Source of the DNA: Bacteroidia bacterium | GTDB taxonomy: Bacteria; Bacteroidota; Bacteroidia; UKL13-3 | DNA: 64,000 nt | Assembly (NCBI GenBank): GCA_021740845.1 | Contig: JAIOYZ010000002.1 | Coordinates: 186,001-250,000 of the forward strand | Direction: 5' to 3' | In this document: positions 27,799 to 36,792 of the stretch, in pieces | How the letters are laid out: each line of letters opens with the position of its first letter | Position numbering within the stretch: position 1 is the stretch's first letter | Position numbers and translations under genes: made by a program | The notes under the pieces: model-generated | Database searches by the model: none | What the model saw: only the letters and a program-made list of their open reading frames with translations | What the model was told of the DNA's origin: nothing

Positions 27799-29142
27799 AT
27801 GCTAAATTTTGAAGACCTAAACCTAAATAAGCCTTTGCTTAATGCGCTGCAAGATTTAGAATACCTACACCCAACTCCTATTCAAGAACAATCATTCCCA
27901 ACTATTATGTCGGGCAAAGATGTTGTTGGTATAGCCCAAACAGGAACAGGAAAAACCTTTGCTTACTTATTGCCAATTCTTAGAATGCATAAGTACTCTG
28001 CTCAAAAGCACCCTAAAACTTTGATTTTAGTTCCAACGAGAGAATTGGTTACTCAAGTAATTGGAGAAATTGAAAAGCTTACCCAACATATTTCTATAAG
28101 GTATGCTGGTATTTATGGTGGCTCTAGCATTACTCCACAAAAGCTTGCTATCATGGCAGGTTTAGATATTTTGGTTTCTACTCCCGGTAGGTTGATAGAT
28201 ATGGCCATGATGGGAATTCTAAAGATTAAAACGGTTCAGCATTTTATTATCGATGAAGTAGATGAAATGATGGAAATTGGATTCAGAGCCCAATTAACCA
28301 TGATATTAGATTTGCTTCCTCCTAAACGTCAAAATATTTTCTTTTCTGCTACTTTGGGTCAAGACGTAAAAGTACTTATTGAAACCTTTACCAAAAGCCC
28401 AATTTATATTGAGGCTGCTGTACATGGAACACCTTTAGAAAAAATAAAACAATATGCTTATGATGGTCCAAATTTCTACACTAAAATTAATCTATTAAAC
28501 AATTTATTAGAAGACAAAAAGACCTTCAACAAGGTAATGATTTTTGTTGGAACCATAAAATTAGCAGATAGACTTTTTGAGAAATTATTGCCAGTTTATG
28601 GTGATGAAATTGCTCTTATCCACTCCAATAAATCTCAAAATATTCGTTTTCAAACTTTAGAAAACTTTCATAATGGTTTGAACCGAATATTATTGGCAAC
28701 AGATATTGCAGCAAGAGGATTAGATATTTTTGAGGTTTCTCATGTAATTAATTTTGATACGCCAATTGAAAGTGGAGATTATATCCATAGAATTGGTAGA
28801 ACCGGTCGTGCTGGCAAAAATGGAATTGCAATCACCTTCTTTAACGAGATGGAAGAACCATATTTGGAATCAATAGAACAATTGATGAAATTGAAGGTAA
28901 CCCGTAAAAGAATTCCAAAAGAAGTGGTTATTTCATCCATATTCAGCGAAGATGAACTTCCACCAGTTAAACAAAAAAACTACCTAAAAGCTCCAAGTAG
29001 AGAAGGTGCTCCTGTTACACACCATGAGAAAAAAGCCAAAAACTCTAAGGTAAATTTAGGCGGACCAAGAAAAAGAAACCCCAATAAAAACAAACCAAGG
29101 AATAGAGCTGTTGAAAGAAATAGAGCAAGAAAAAACAAATAG
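27799..29142 (+). CDS. DEAD-box RNA helicase
   Basis: 447 residues. Motifs in order: Q motif (HPTPIQEQSF), I AQTGTGKT, Ia PTRELVTQV, Ib STPGRLID, II DEVD (instead of DEAD), III SAT, V ATDIAARGLD, VI HRIGRTGRAG. The last 70 residues are very basic and would bind RNA. It belongs to the RhlE/CshA-like helicases that act in ribosome assembly, mRNA decay or cold adaptation; which one is not clear. A GGTTTGAACC motif lies at 28675-28684, read as GLNR. Confidence 0.9.
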   Translation: MLNFEDLNLNKPLLNALQDLEYLHPTPIQEQSFPTIMSGKDVVGIAQTGTGKTFAYLLPILRMHKYSAQKHPKTLILVPTRELVTQVIGEIEKLTQHISIRYAGIYGGSSITPQKLAIMAGLDILVSTPGRLIDMAMMGILKIKTVQHFIIDEVDEMMEIGFRAQLTMILDLLPPKRQNIFFSATLGQDVKVLIETFTKSPIYIEAAVHGTPLEKIKQYAYDGPNFYTKINLLNNLLEDKKTFNKVMIFVGTIKLADRLFEKLLPVYGDEIALIHSNKSQNIRFQTLENFHNGLNRILLATDIAARGLDIFEVSHVINFDTPIESGDYIHRIGRTGRAGKNGIAITFFNEMEEPYLESIEQLMKLKVTRKRIPKEVVISSIFSEDELPPVKQKNYLKAPSREGAPVTHHEKKAKNSKVNLGGPRKRNPNKNKPRNRAVERNRARKNK

Positions 29143-29242
29143 TTTTCAATAAAATAAAACCTGAAAATTTGTTCTGACAATAGAACAAATTGTTAAAAAC
29201 TGGTTTGTTTTTTGTCTTAGGTTTGATCCAATTAATTAGATT

Positions 29243-30187
29243 ATGAGTAATACAGTAGAACATATTGAATGCCTGATTGTAGGTTCAGGCCCTGCAGGAT
29301 ATACTGCAGCTATTTACGCAGCGCGTGCCGACATGAAACCAGTTATGTATGCAGGAATGCAGCCAGGTGGACAATTAACCATTACAACGGATGTAGAGAA
29401 TTACCCAGGTTATCCTGAAGGAATTATGGGACCAGAAATGATGGAATTGTTTAGAAAACAAGCCGAACGTTTTGGAACAGATATCCGTTATGGTATGATT
29501 ACTAGTGTTGATTTCTCTGGCAAACCTCCCTACAAACTTATTGCCGATGAAACCCATGAAATTTTGGCCGAGTCTGTCATTATTGCAACTGGTGCGAGTG
29601 CCAAATGGTTAGGAATTCCATCCGAAGAAAAATTAAATGGTAGAGGCGTTAGTGCTTGTGCTGTTTGTGATGGTTTCTTCTTTAGAGGAAAAGATGTTGC
29701 AATTGTTGGTGCAGGTGATACAGCTTGTGAAGAAGCAAGTTACTTGGCTAAAATTTGTAGCAAAGTATACATGATTGTAAGAAGAGATGAATTCCGTGCT
29801 TCAAAAGCAATGGTACATAGAGTTATGAATACTCCAAATATTGAAGTAATATTTGATACCGAAACGGATGAGATTTTAGGAGAAGACAAAGTTATTGGAG
29901 CCCGCTTGAAAAACAGAAAAACTGGTGATTTAAGAACAATTGATATCAGCGGTTTCTTTGTTGCAATTGGCCACCACCCAAATACAGACATATTCAAAGG
30001 ATTTTTGGATATGGATGAAACAGGCTATTTGAAAACTATACCTGGAACAAGCAAAACAAATGTTGAAGCTGTATTTGCTTGCGGTGATGCTCAAGATAAA
30101 GTATACAGACAAGCGGTAACCGCAGCCGGTAGCGGCTGTATGGCTGCCTTAGATGCTGAAAGGTACTTAGCCGCTAAACAAGATTAA
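29243..30187 (+). CDS. trxB: Thioredoxin reductase
   Basis: 314 residues. FAD-binding GSGPAGYTAAIYAAR at the N-terminus, redox-active C139-A-V-C142 in SACAVCDGFF, NADP-binding GAGDTACEEA, and the C-terminal FAD motif ACGDAQDKVYRQAVTAAGSG. All are intact, so it should reduce thioredoxin with NADPH. TAGGTTTG at 29218-29225, 17 bp before the ATG, could be the -7 element, overlapping a GGTTTGATCC variant of the dispersed motif; its TTG is 25 bp upstream, rather far. A terminator follows the gene. Confidence 0.95.
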   Translation: MSNTVEHIECLIVGSGPAGYTAAIYAARADMKPVMYAGMQPGGQLTITTDVENYPGYPEGIMGPEMMELFRKQAERFGTDIRYGMITSVDFSGKPPYKLIADETHEILAESVIIATGASAKWLGIPSEEKLNGRGVSACAVCDGFFFRGKDVAIVGAGDTACEEASYLAKICSKVYMIVRRDEFRASKAMVHRVMNTPNIEVIFDTETDEILGEDKVIGARLKNRKTGDLRTIDISGFFVAIGHHPNTDIFKGFLDMDETGYLKTIPGTSKTNVEAVFACGDAQDKVYRQAVTAAGSGCMAALDAERYLAAKQD

Positions 30188-30204
30188 GAGTTATTATTTA
30201 ATTC

Positions 30205-30242
30205 AAAATCCGAATTCATTATTTGAGTTCGGATTTTTTTTT
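30205..30242 (+). terminator. Rho-independent terminator of trxB
   Basis: AAAATCCGAA (30205-30214) pairs with TTCGGATTTT (30228-30237) and continues in a T-run to 30242. It lies 17 bp after the trxB stop. Confidence 0.85.
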
Positions 30243-30332
30243 GCTTTAACATTAACAGCTTCAAATCAGCCTAATATTATTTCAATACCATTTTTCATTT
30301 CTTATTCTATCCTTTTAGGCTTTTAATATTTC

Positions 30333-30342
30333 GGTTTGAACC
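30333..30342. repeat. GGTTTGAACC motif, intergenic copy
   Basis: Exact decamer flanked by TTTC and AAAC. It lies in the 274-bp gap between the trxB and phoH-like genes. Apart from this copy and the trxB terminator I see nothing in that gap. Confidence 0.7.
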
Positions 30343-30461
30343 AAACGCATTATTAAGTAAGATTTTGCAACCATCCACACTTGTGAATAAGTTAATTTTA
30401 GTTTCCTATGTTTAATTTGAATATTTCCTAAACGTGTTACCAAATCATTAATAAACTATTC

Positions 30462-31853
30462 ATGGCAAAAAAGGCAGTTGCAGTAAAAAAAGTGTTAAAG
30501 AAAAAAGTTTCTAAACCACTTCCAAAAAAACAAGAAAATACCAAAATTTTTGTCTTGGATACCTCGGTTATCCTTTATGATAACAATTCAATTAAGAACT
30601 TTGCAGAACACGATGTAGCTATACCAATTACAGTTTTGGAGGAATTGGATAATTTTAAAAAAGGAAACGATACAATTAACTTTGAGGCAAGACAATTCAT
30701 TCGTTTTTTGGATGAACTTTCTGGTCAATTTACCTTAACAGATTGGATTCAAATAAATGGCCCAACTCGTGGTAAATTTAAAGTTATCATGAATGAAAAA
30801 ACCAAAATTGATGCGCAAGTTATTTTTGGTGAACGCAAGGCAGACCATAGAATTTTAAATGGCGCTATAGCCATGCAAGAACAATATCCTAATAGAACTG
30901 TAATTATGGTAACTAAAGATGTAAACCTTCGCTTGAAGGCTAAATCTTTAGGAATACATTCGGAAGATTATGAAACAGGAAAAATAAAAAACATTGAAAC
31001 CCTCCATACTGGGAGTTCAATTATAGAAAAAGTTAAACCCTCAGTAATAGATGAAATATATGCACGTGGGTTTGCTAGTTATGATTTGGCTATGAAAAAA
31101 AAGCCAATTGCAAACCATTTTTATATTCTAAAAAATAGTCAAAATTCGGTTCTTACCTATTACAATGCAGAAACTGAAAGCTTAGAAAAAGTTAATAAGA
31201 ACAGTGCTTATGGGATCAAACCTAGAAATGCAGAACAGGCTTTTGCCATGCATGCTGTATTGAACCCACAAATAAAATTGGTAACTATCCAAGGTGTGGC
31301 AGGTACAGGAAAAACCTTGCTAGCACTAGCTGCAGCATTAGAACAAAAAGCCAATTATAGGCAAATTTATTTAGCCAGACCAATTGTTCCATTAGGTAAT
31401 AGAGATATAGGATTTCTCCCTGGAGATATTAAATCAAAAATAAACCCTTATATGGAACCACTTTGGGATAACCTAAAATTGATTCAAAATCAATGGAAGG
31501 AAACAGATAAAGAGTTTCAAAAAATTACAGATATGGTAAACCAAGAAAAATTGGTTGTTACCCCTTTGGCTTATATTAGAGGCAGAAGTTTATCAAATAT
31601 AATATTCATAATTGATGAGGCTCAAAACCTCACTCCACTTGAAGTAAAAACTATTATTACTCGTGCTGGAGAAGGAACCAAAATTGTATTTACTGGCGAT
31701 ATTTTTCAAATTGATACCCCTTATTTAGATTCTCAATCAAATGGACTTTCATACTTAATAGATAGGGTTCAAAACAACCCACTTTATGCTCATATTACCT
31801 TAGAAAAAGGAGAACGATCAGAATTAGCCAATTTGGCAAACCAATTACTTTAA
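30462..31853 (+). CDS. PIN-PhoH ATPase (PhoH2 type)
   Basis: 463 residues. A lysine-rich N-terminal tail is followed by a PIN nuclease domain (IFVLDTSVILYD with the first acidic residue, then TVLEELD and VMVTKDVNLR) at about 28-165. A PhoH P-loop ATPase follows, with Walker A GVAGTGKTLL from residue 278 and Walker B FIIDEAQNLTP. The PIN-PhoH fusion is a sequence-unwinding RNase in mycobacteria, where an antitoxin gene precedes it; no such small gene is seen here. The LOG gene starts 5 bp after the stop. Confidence 0.88.
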   Translation: MAKKAVAVKKVLKKKVSKPLPKKQENTKIFVLDTSVILYDNNSIKNFAEHDVAIPITVLEELDNFKKGNDTINFEARQFIRFLDELSGQFTLTDWIQINGPTRGKFKVIMNEKTKIDAQVIFGERKADHRILNGAIAMQEQYPNRTVIMVTKDVNLRLKAKSLGIHSEDYETGKIKNIETLHTGSSIIEKVKPSVIDEIYARGFASYDLAMKKKPIANHFYILKNSQNSVLTYYNAETESLEKVNKNSAYGIKPRNAEQAFAMHAVLNPQIKLVTIQGVAGTGKTLLALAAALEQKANYRQIYLARPIVPLGNRDIGFLPGDIKSKINPYMEPLWDNLKLIQNQWKETDKEFQKITDMVNQEKLVVTPLAYIRGRSLSNIIFIIDEAQNLTPLEVKTIITRAGEGTKIVFTGDIFQIDTPYLDSQSNGLSYLIDRVQNNPLYAHITLEKGERSELANLANQLL

Positions 31854-31858
31854 CAGGT

Positions 31859-32593
31859 ATGAATGAAAAAAATATAAATTTAAGTGAAAGGAGTTTTTTA
31901 GAAGGTCCACATTCAAGAAGAAAAGAATTTACATTTTCAATTAAGGTTCTAATAGAATTAATAAAAGGCTTTAGGGCCTTACATTTCTTAGGTCCGTGTG
32001 TAACTGTTTTTGGAAGTGCTCGTTTTGGAGAAGACCACCCATATTATCAAAAGGCTAGAGAGATTGGTGCTGGCCTCACAGAATTGGGGTTTGCTGTAAT
32101 GACTGGTGGCGGCCCTGGAATTATGGAAGCTGCCAATAGAGGTGCTTTCGAAAACAATGGCATTAGTATTGGGTGTAATATTCAGTTACCGCATGAACAA
32201 AAAGAAAATCCATACTTACATAAATGGGTTGATTTTAGATATTTCTTTGTTAGAAAAACCCTTTTAATAAAATACTCATTCGGATTTGTAATCATGCCTG
32301 GAGGTTGGGGTACAATGGATGAAATGTTTGAAGCACTAACATTGATTCAAACTGGCAAAATAGAAGAATTTCCAGTTGTATTATTTGGAAAGGACTATTG
32401 GAAAAACTTAATCGAATTAACTCAAGACATGATTAAATATGAAACTGTTTCTGCAAAAGAAATCAAAGAGTATTTATTGGTAACAGATTCTGTTGAGGAG
32501 GCAATGGAGCACCTAAATAAATATGGTATTCAGAAATTCAAATTAAAAAGAGGAAAAACTATTAATCCATCATCCTTTTTAGGAGAAAGATAA
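31859..32593 (+). CDS. LOG family protein
   Basis: 244 residues of the LOG (TIGR00730) family. The signature motifs are TGGGPGIMEAANRGAF and PGGWGTMDEMFEALTLIQTGK (PGGxGTxxE). Plant and some bacterial LOGs are cytokinin riboside 5'-monophosphate phosphoribohydrolases; in most bacteria the physiological nucleotide is unknown. It follows the PIN-PhoH gene by 5 bp and its stop abuts the stop of the convergent gene. Confidence 0.87.
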   Translation: MNEKNINLSERSFLEGPHSRRKEFTFSIKVLIELIKGFRALHFLGPCVTVFGSARFGEDHPYYQKAREIGAGLTELGFAVMTGGGPGIMEAANRGAFENNGISIGCNIQLPHEQKENPYLHKWVDFRYFFVRKTLLIKYSFGFVIMPGGWGTMDEMFEALTLIQTGKIEEFPVVLFGKDYWKNLIELTQDMIKYETVSAKEIKEYLLVTDSVEEAMEHLNKYGIQKFKLKRGKTINPSSFLGER

Positions 32594-33079
32594 TTAGTCT
32601 TTAGCCATTTTTATTGCTCGTTGAAAATTGGCATAAAATCCATTGGCAGGCAAAGATTTATAATGGCAATGATTGCTAATGGTTCCTGTTTCTTCGCACT
32701 TGCATGCTACAATTTTATTGTTTTCCAGAAAAAACCTACATGTCTCACAAGCAACGGCAGAGCACATTTTAAAAAATGCATCTTCATTCAATACAAATTG
32801 AATTCCTACCATATCCAAATCTACTGCAGCCATCCTTTTATGTCCTTGGTAAACACATTGGGCAACCAAATAATAGGTATTTGAAATTTGTTCAATTTTC
32901 AAATCAGTGACTTTAGTTCCATCTCTAAATGTCCATTCAAAAGCCTTTGTTAATGACTTTTGATGTTCATTTAATTCATAAACTCCATTGTTCATTTCCC
33001 CTATGGCAGTGCCTTCATTTTGCGCATAAGTAGAAAAAGAAACAACTAATAAGAAACTAAAAAGTATATTTTTAAACAT
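32594..33079 (-). CDS. Secreted small cysteine-rich protein of unknown function
   Basis: 161 residues with a signal peptide ending in STYAQ (residue 20). I do not recognise a family. The C-terminal third has six cysteines within 33 residues (106, 111, 114, 126, 128, 138) in the order C-x4-C-x2-C-x11-C-x-C-x9-C, with a histidine next to the last, which suggests disulfides or a metal site. ATG 33079 is chosen for the signal peptide; an ATG three codons upstream is possible. Its stop codon abuts that of the LOG gene with no gap. Confidence 0.7.
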   Translation of the reverse strand: MFKNILFSFLLVVSFSTYAQNEGTAIGEMNNGVYELNEHQKSLTKAFEWTFRDGTKVTDLKIEQISNTYYLVAQCVYQGHKRMAAVDLDMVGIQFVLNEDAFFKMCSAVACETCRFFLENNKIVACKCEETGTISNHCHYKSLPANGFYANFQRAIKMAKD

Positions 33080-33107
33080 AAGGATCATTTACCACACAAA
33101 GATAAGG

Positions 33108-33824
33108 CTATCCTCCAATTAACCTTGCAATACTATATGCACATGCAGCAGCTAATGCACCAATAAACAAAGTTTTAATGGCTCCCATAAATGGAGGCTG
33201 ACCAATTATTTTGGTTTTAAAATAACCAAAAACAAATAAGCAAAAGGCAGTAACTATGCATGAATAAACAAAACCATCAAAAGGATTGGTCGAAAAAATT
33301 GGAAAATAAGTGCTTAATGGAACTATTCCTCCAATAATGTATGATAGTCCAATTGTTAGGGCACTTTGCCTTGCACGGTTAATATCTGGTTCTTCCAACC
33401 CCAATTCATATCGCATCATAAATTGCACCCATTTATCTTTGTCCTGCGATAATTCTTCAACTATTGCTTCGGTAGAGGCTTCACTTAAACCATATTCATA
33501 AAATACGTCTCTCACCTCTTGTTTCTCTTTTTCTGGAAACATATCCACTTCCATGTATTCTCTATCTAATTCACTTTTGTAGTGATCAATTTCTGTTCTA
33601 CCTGCTAAATACCCCCCAAGACCCATAGCAATACTTCCTGCAACTATTTCGGCTAAACCAGCTGTAATAATGATTCCATTTCCTTGTGCTGCACCTGTTA
33701 AACCAGCTGCTAAGGCAAAAGGTACTGTAAGTCCGTCACTCATTCCAATAACAATATCCCTAACCATTTCGCTACCACTAAAATGTTCCTCGTTGTGGTG
33801 ATGGTGACTTGCAGAATTTGACAT
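33108..33824 (-). CDS. VIT1/CCC1-family iron/manganese transporter
   Basis: 238 residues. Four to five hydrophobic segments, with the family motif RDIVIGMSDGLTVPFALAAGL and AGSIAMGLGGYLAGR, followed by an acidic cytoplasmic region (about 75-145) rich in E and D that binds metal in this family. The N-terminus carries HHHHNEEH, another likely metal site. It should export or sequester Fe(II) or Mn(II). The start is 29 bp from the cysteine-rich gene's start on the same strand, in the same direction. Confidence 0.88.
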   Translation of the reverse strand: MSNSASHHHHNEEHFSGSEMVRDIVIGMSDGLTVPFALAAGLTGAAQGNGIIITAGLAEIVAGSIAMGLGGYLAGRTEIDHYKSELDREYMEVDMFPEKEKQEVRDVFYEYGLSEASTEAIVEELSQDKDKWVQFMMRYELGLEEPDINRARQSALTIGLSYIIGGIVPLSTYFPIFSTNPFDGFVYSCIVTAFCLFVFGYFKTKIIGQPPFMGAIKTLFIGALAAACAYSIARLIGG

Positions 33825-33902
33825 ATAAGTTTGTTTGAATTTTATCGGAAAGATACTTTTTTTAGGAAATTTAACGAATTTAGAAAAGTAAAAGTTTTAT
33901 TT

Positions 33903-33912
33903 GGTTCAAACC
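33903..33912. repeat. GGTTCAAACC motif, intergenic copy
   Basis: Exact decamer in the form TTTGGTTCAAACCAAG, almost palindromic, between the VIT-family gene and porD. Confidence 0.7.
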
Positions 33913-33923
33913 AAGCCCAATTT

Positions 33924-34829
33924 TTAACTCTTTATTTTCTCGTATTTTGAAAGATTAGCGATATTGATTTCGCTTAACAACTCAATTGCTTTTGGCTTTT
34001 CAATTTCCTCCGCACCTTTAAAAATACTTACTAATTCATCACTTTTGGCTTCAAAAAACATCATTAACATAACAGTATTTGGGGCAAATTTAAATACCTT
34101 TTTCACTTGGTCTAATGATGCCATAATTTGCTTTCTAGCTTTAAATGGATCTGTAGTAAATTGATCTAAACCCTTCCGGTGATAAATATAATAAGCATTA
34201 CGTAATGGTCTAAACCTTTCATTCAAAATATTGTCAATTAAATTATAACGAGTTCTTGTTGTTTTTTCAAAAGGTTTCCAGCCAGATCTTGAACTACTTT
34301 GTTGAGCCAAATTTGCTATTTGTGAGGCTTTATTAAAATAAGGTGTCCCTCCTTCTAATGAAAAACTATCAAAATCTAACCCAATAATATAGTTTGCATA
34401 AAAACATATCAAAGAAGAAATATCACCAAGATATTGACCATCTTGGTATTCTACCCTATCCTGACTTTGGTATTTAAAGTCCCAATTTTCATCATTAAAT
34501 GTAAATAAGGTTGTACTATAATTTGAACCATAAACAGGTCTTCTGCATTGAATTATAGCTGAAGCCCTATATTCATAAGTAGTTTGATCATAGGCAGAAA
34601 TAAACAATTCGATATTTAATTCAATTTTTTCATTAGAAGCGAAATTTTCGGTGGTCCATTTTGTATTGTTTATGAAATCCTGAAGCCTTTGTTCTAATGC
34701 CCTAAATATAGATTTATCAGCTATCTGAACTTGAACATCATTTACTTTAAATCGGCAAGAAATCTCTTGAGCATTTGCAGAAAAAACAAACAAATTTAAA
34801 AAGAACAGAAAAAATAAGACTTTACGCAT
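33924..34829 (-). CDS. porD: PorD-like type IX secretion protein (DUF4835)
   Basis: 301 residues with a signal peptide (ending SANAQ) and the DUF4835 pattern: CRFKVNDVQVQ, NNTKWTTENF, QCRRPVYGSNYSTTLF, ENWDFKYQ, and later FFEAKSDELV. DUF4835 corresponds to PorD, a periplasmic protein needed for type IX secretion in Porphyromonas. Its start overlaps the coaBC stop by 8 bp. The order bamD-rpoZ-coaBC-porD is conserved widely in Bacteroidota, which supports the call. Confidence 0.85.
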   Translation of the reverse strand: MRKVLFFLFFLNLFVFSANAQEISCRFKVNDVQVQIADKSIFRALEQRLQDFINNTKWTTENFASNEKIELNIELFISAYDQTTYEYRASAIIQCRRPVYGSNYSTTLFTFNDENWDFKYQSQDRVEYQDGQYLGDISSLICFYANYIIGLDFDSFSLEGGTPYFNKASQIANLAQQSSSRSGWKPFEKTTRTRYNLIDNILNERFRPLRNAYYIYHRKGLDQFTTDPFKARKQIMASLDQVKKVFKFAPNTVMLMMFFEAKSDELVSIFKGAEEIEKPKAIELLSEINIANLSKYEKIKS

Positions 34830-36024
34830 GTAGTGTTTTAATTATTTGATCAACGATATCTTTTGCAACTTCGTGCTTTGGTTTTAAACCGTAATTTACT
34901 TTTTCTCCACCTTTATGAATAACTTGTATTTGATTGGTATCAAACCCAAATCCTGCGCCTTTATTTTTAAGAGAATTGAGAACAATAAAATCTAGATTTT
35001 TCTCATTTAATTTCTTTATTGCATTGGCCTCTTCGTTATCAGTCTCCAAAGCAAAACCAACCAAAATTTGTTTCTTGGTTTTAATCTTACCCAACTCCTT
35101 TAAAATATCTCGAGTCTTTTTTAATTTCAATTGCAATTCATCTCCACTCTTTTTAATTTTACTAATACTAACCTTTTCAGGAGTATAGTCTGCAACTGCT
35201 GCACTCATTACAGCAATATTGGTTTTAGGGAAATGTTTTAATGTAGCATCATACATTTCGGCAGCTGATGTTACATCAATTCGGGTAATATTACCATGCT
35301 TGGCTTTTTGATTACTTGGTCCAGTAACTAAAATAACTTGTGCTCCCTTAGATGCAAAAACTTCTGCAATTGCAAAACCCATTTTACCTGTACTATGATT
35401 ACCAACAAACCTCACAGGATCTATATGTTCGTATGTTGGGCCAGCGGTTATCAATACTTTCTTCCCTTTTAAAATTTGTTGATCGCTGAAATGATTTGAA
35501 ATAAATTCCAAAATTTCTTCCGGTTCAACCATTCTGCCTTTACCCTCTAAACCACTAGCCAATTCACCAGCGTTTGGTTCAAAAATTGTATTCCCAAAGC
35601 TGCTTAATAATTTTAGATTATTCTGAGTTGCAGGGTGAGCAAACATATCTAAATCCATTGCAGGTGCAACAAAAACGGGGCATCTGGCCGACAAGTATGT
35701 TGCAAGTAATAAATTATCACAAATGCCATGGGCCATTTTTGCAAGTGTATTAGCAGATGCGGGCGCAATTATCATTATATCTGCCAATAATCCTAATTCC
35801 ACGTGATTATTCCATTCACCTGAATTTCCTTTAACAAAATCTATTAAAACAGGATTTCGGCTCAAGGTAGCCATTGTTATGGGTGTAATAAAGTCTTGGG
35901 AAGATGAAGTCATTATAACTTTAACTTCTGCCCCAGCTTTAACAAATAAGCGGGCCAATGCAGCTGATTTATAGGCTGCAATGCTCCCGCTTATTCCTAG
36001 TATTATTTTTTTTCCTTCAAGCAT
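34822..36024 (-). CDS. coaBC: CoaBC, phosphopantothenoylcysteine synthetase/decarboxylase
   Basis: 400 residues in two domains for coenzyme A synthesis. The N-terminal flavoprotein decarboxylase (CoaC) has GISGSIAAYK, ASANTLAKMAHGICDNLL and PAMDLDMFAHPATQNN; the C-terminal ligase (CoaB) begins at about 187 with KKVLITAGPTYEHIDPVRF and has NHSTGKMGFA. It overlaps porD by 8 bp and follows rpoZ by 19 bp, so all are probably cotranscribed. Confidence 0.94.
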   Translation of the reverse strand: MLEGKKIILGISGSIAAYKSAALARLFVKAGAEVKVIMTSSSQDFITPITMATLSRNPVLIDFVKGNSGEWNNHVELGLLADIMIIAPASANTLAKMAHGICDNLLLATYLSARCPVFVAPAMDLDMFAHPATQNNLKLLSSFGNTIFEPNAGELASGLEGKGRMVEPEEILEFISNHFSDQQILKGKKVLITAGPTYEHIDPVRFVGNHSTGKMGFAIAEVFASKGAQVILVTGPSNQKAKHGNITRIDVTSAAEMYDATLKHFPKTNIAVMSAAVADYTPEKVSISKIKKSGDELQLKLKKTRDILKELGKIKTKKQILVGFALETDNEEANAIKKLNEKNLDFIVLNSLKNKGAGFGFDTNQIQVIHKGGEKVNYGLKPKHEVAKDIVDQIIKTLHA

Positions 36025-36043
36025 GTGAAGGCAAATTAAACAA

Positions 36044-36388
36044 TTAGTTTTCTTCTGCCAAATGCTTTTCTTTTTCAGGATTTCTGAAATAAACTTTACC
36101 GTCTAAAAATTCTTGTGTAGCAATTAAAGTAGGCTTAGGTATACGTTCGTATAACATACTGATTTCAATCTGTTCACGGTTTTCAAATACTTCTTCCAAG
36201 GTATCGCTATCGTTACTAAATTCATCTAATTTAGCATGCAATTCTTCTTTCAATTGCGCTCCAATTTGGTTGGCACGCTTAGACATAATAGCAATTGACT
36301 CATAAATATTGTCTGTTCCTTGCTCTAATTTTCTCAAATCACGAGAAATCGTGCTTGATGGTACGTTTTGATAATTGTTGTTAGCCAT
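36044..36388 (-). CDS. rpoZ: RNA polymerase omega subunit, Bacteroidota type
   Basis: 114 residues matching the Bacteroidota RpoZ/Rpb6-like family: TDNIYESIAIMSKRANQIGAQLKEEL is the conserved omega helix region, followed by an acidic stretch. It stabilises the beta-prime subunit. It is placed between a 129-residue orphan gene and coaBC, in the usual envelope block. Confidence 0.85.
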   Translation of the reverse strand: MANNNYQNVPSSTISRDLRKLEQGTDNIYESIAIMSKRANQIGAQLKEELHAKLDEFSNDSDTLEEVFENREQIEISMLYERIPKPTLIATQEFLDGKVYFRNPEKEKHLAEEN

Positions 36389-36398
36389 ATATATAAAT

Positions 36399-36788
36399 TT
36401 AATTTTTCAAAATATTGTCCTCCACACATAGGTTGTTCGAAAACAACAATTCGTGGTGGTGATTATTAACATTAAAATCCAACGATGGAATTCCATCATG
36501 TCCATTATTTATTTCATATACTTCAGCCATTGGCCATTCGTAAACCATTTCCAAACATTTGGCAAACGATTTACCTAAAAACGCCTCACTTGGCTGTTGT
36601 TTTAAACTTGCAGGTGAATATCCCATTTCAGGATCACCTCCACCAGTTTCTGGCCCCATCGCTTTTCTTGTATAATCAATAGTATCGATAGTTAAAACAG
36701 AATGAGGAATTTCATAATCTTCTCTACTCAACAGTACTAAAACTACCAAGACTAATAAACCTATACCAACTAGTAATGCATTTTTCAT
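36399..36788 (-). CDS. Unknown small protein with N-terminal membrane anchor
   Basis: 129 residues. I recognise no family. Residues 4-20 form a single hydrophobic helix (ALLVGIGLLVLVVLVLL) and the rest is soluble, with a glycine-rich GPETGGGDP segment, an NNHHHE histidine patch near residue 112 and two cysteines. It lies 4 bp after the bamD stop and 10 bp before rpoZ, in a block where bamD and rpoZ are normally adjacent, so it is an insertion into a conserved operon. It could serve the envelope assembly genes around it. Confidence 0.65.
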   Translation of the reverse strand: MKNALLVGIGLLVLVVLVLLSREDYEIPHSVLTIDTIDYTRKAMGPETGGGDPEMGYSPASLKQQPSEAFLGKSFAKCLEMVYEWPMAEVYEINNGHDGIPSLDFNVNNHHHELLFSNNLCVEDNILKN

Positions 36789-36792
36789 CTAT

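Noticed and set aside
3251-30342. The GGTTTGAACC motif as a promoter element, because it contains TTTG and the TTTCGGTTTG flank resembles TAnnTTTG.
   Set aside because: Copies lie in both orientations, between convergent genes, downstream of genes and inside coding frames. Their orientation does not match the following gene, and only the GGTTTGATCC variant before trxB has a TA in the right place.
30243-30461. Antitoxin gene (PhoAT-like) before the PIN-PhoH gene.
   Set aside because: No open frame with a plausible start is present in the gap.
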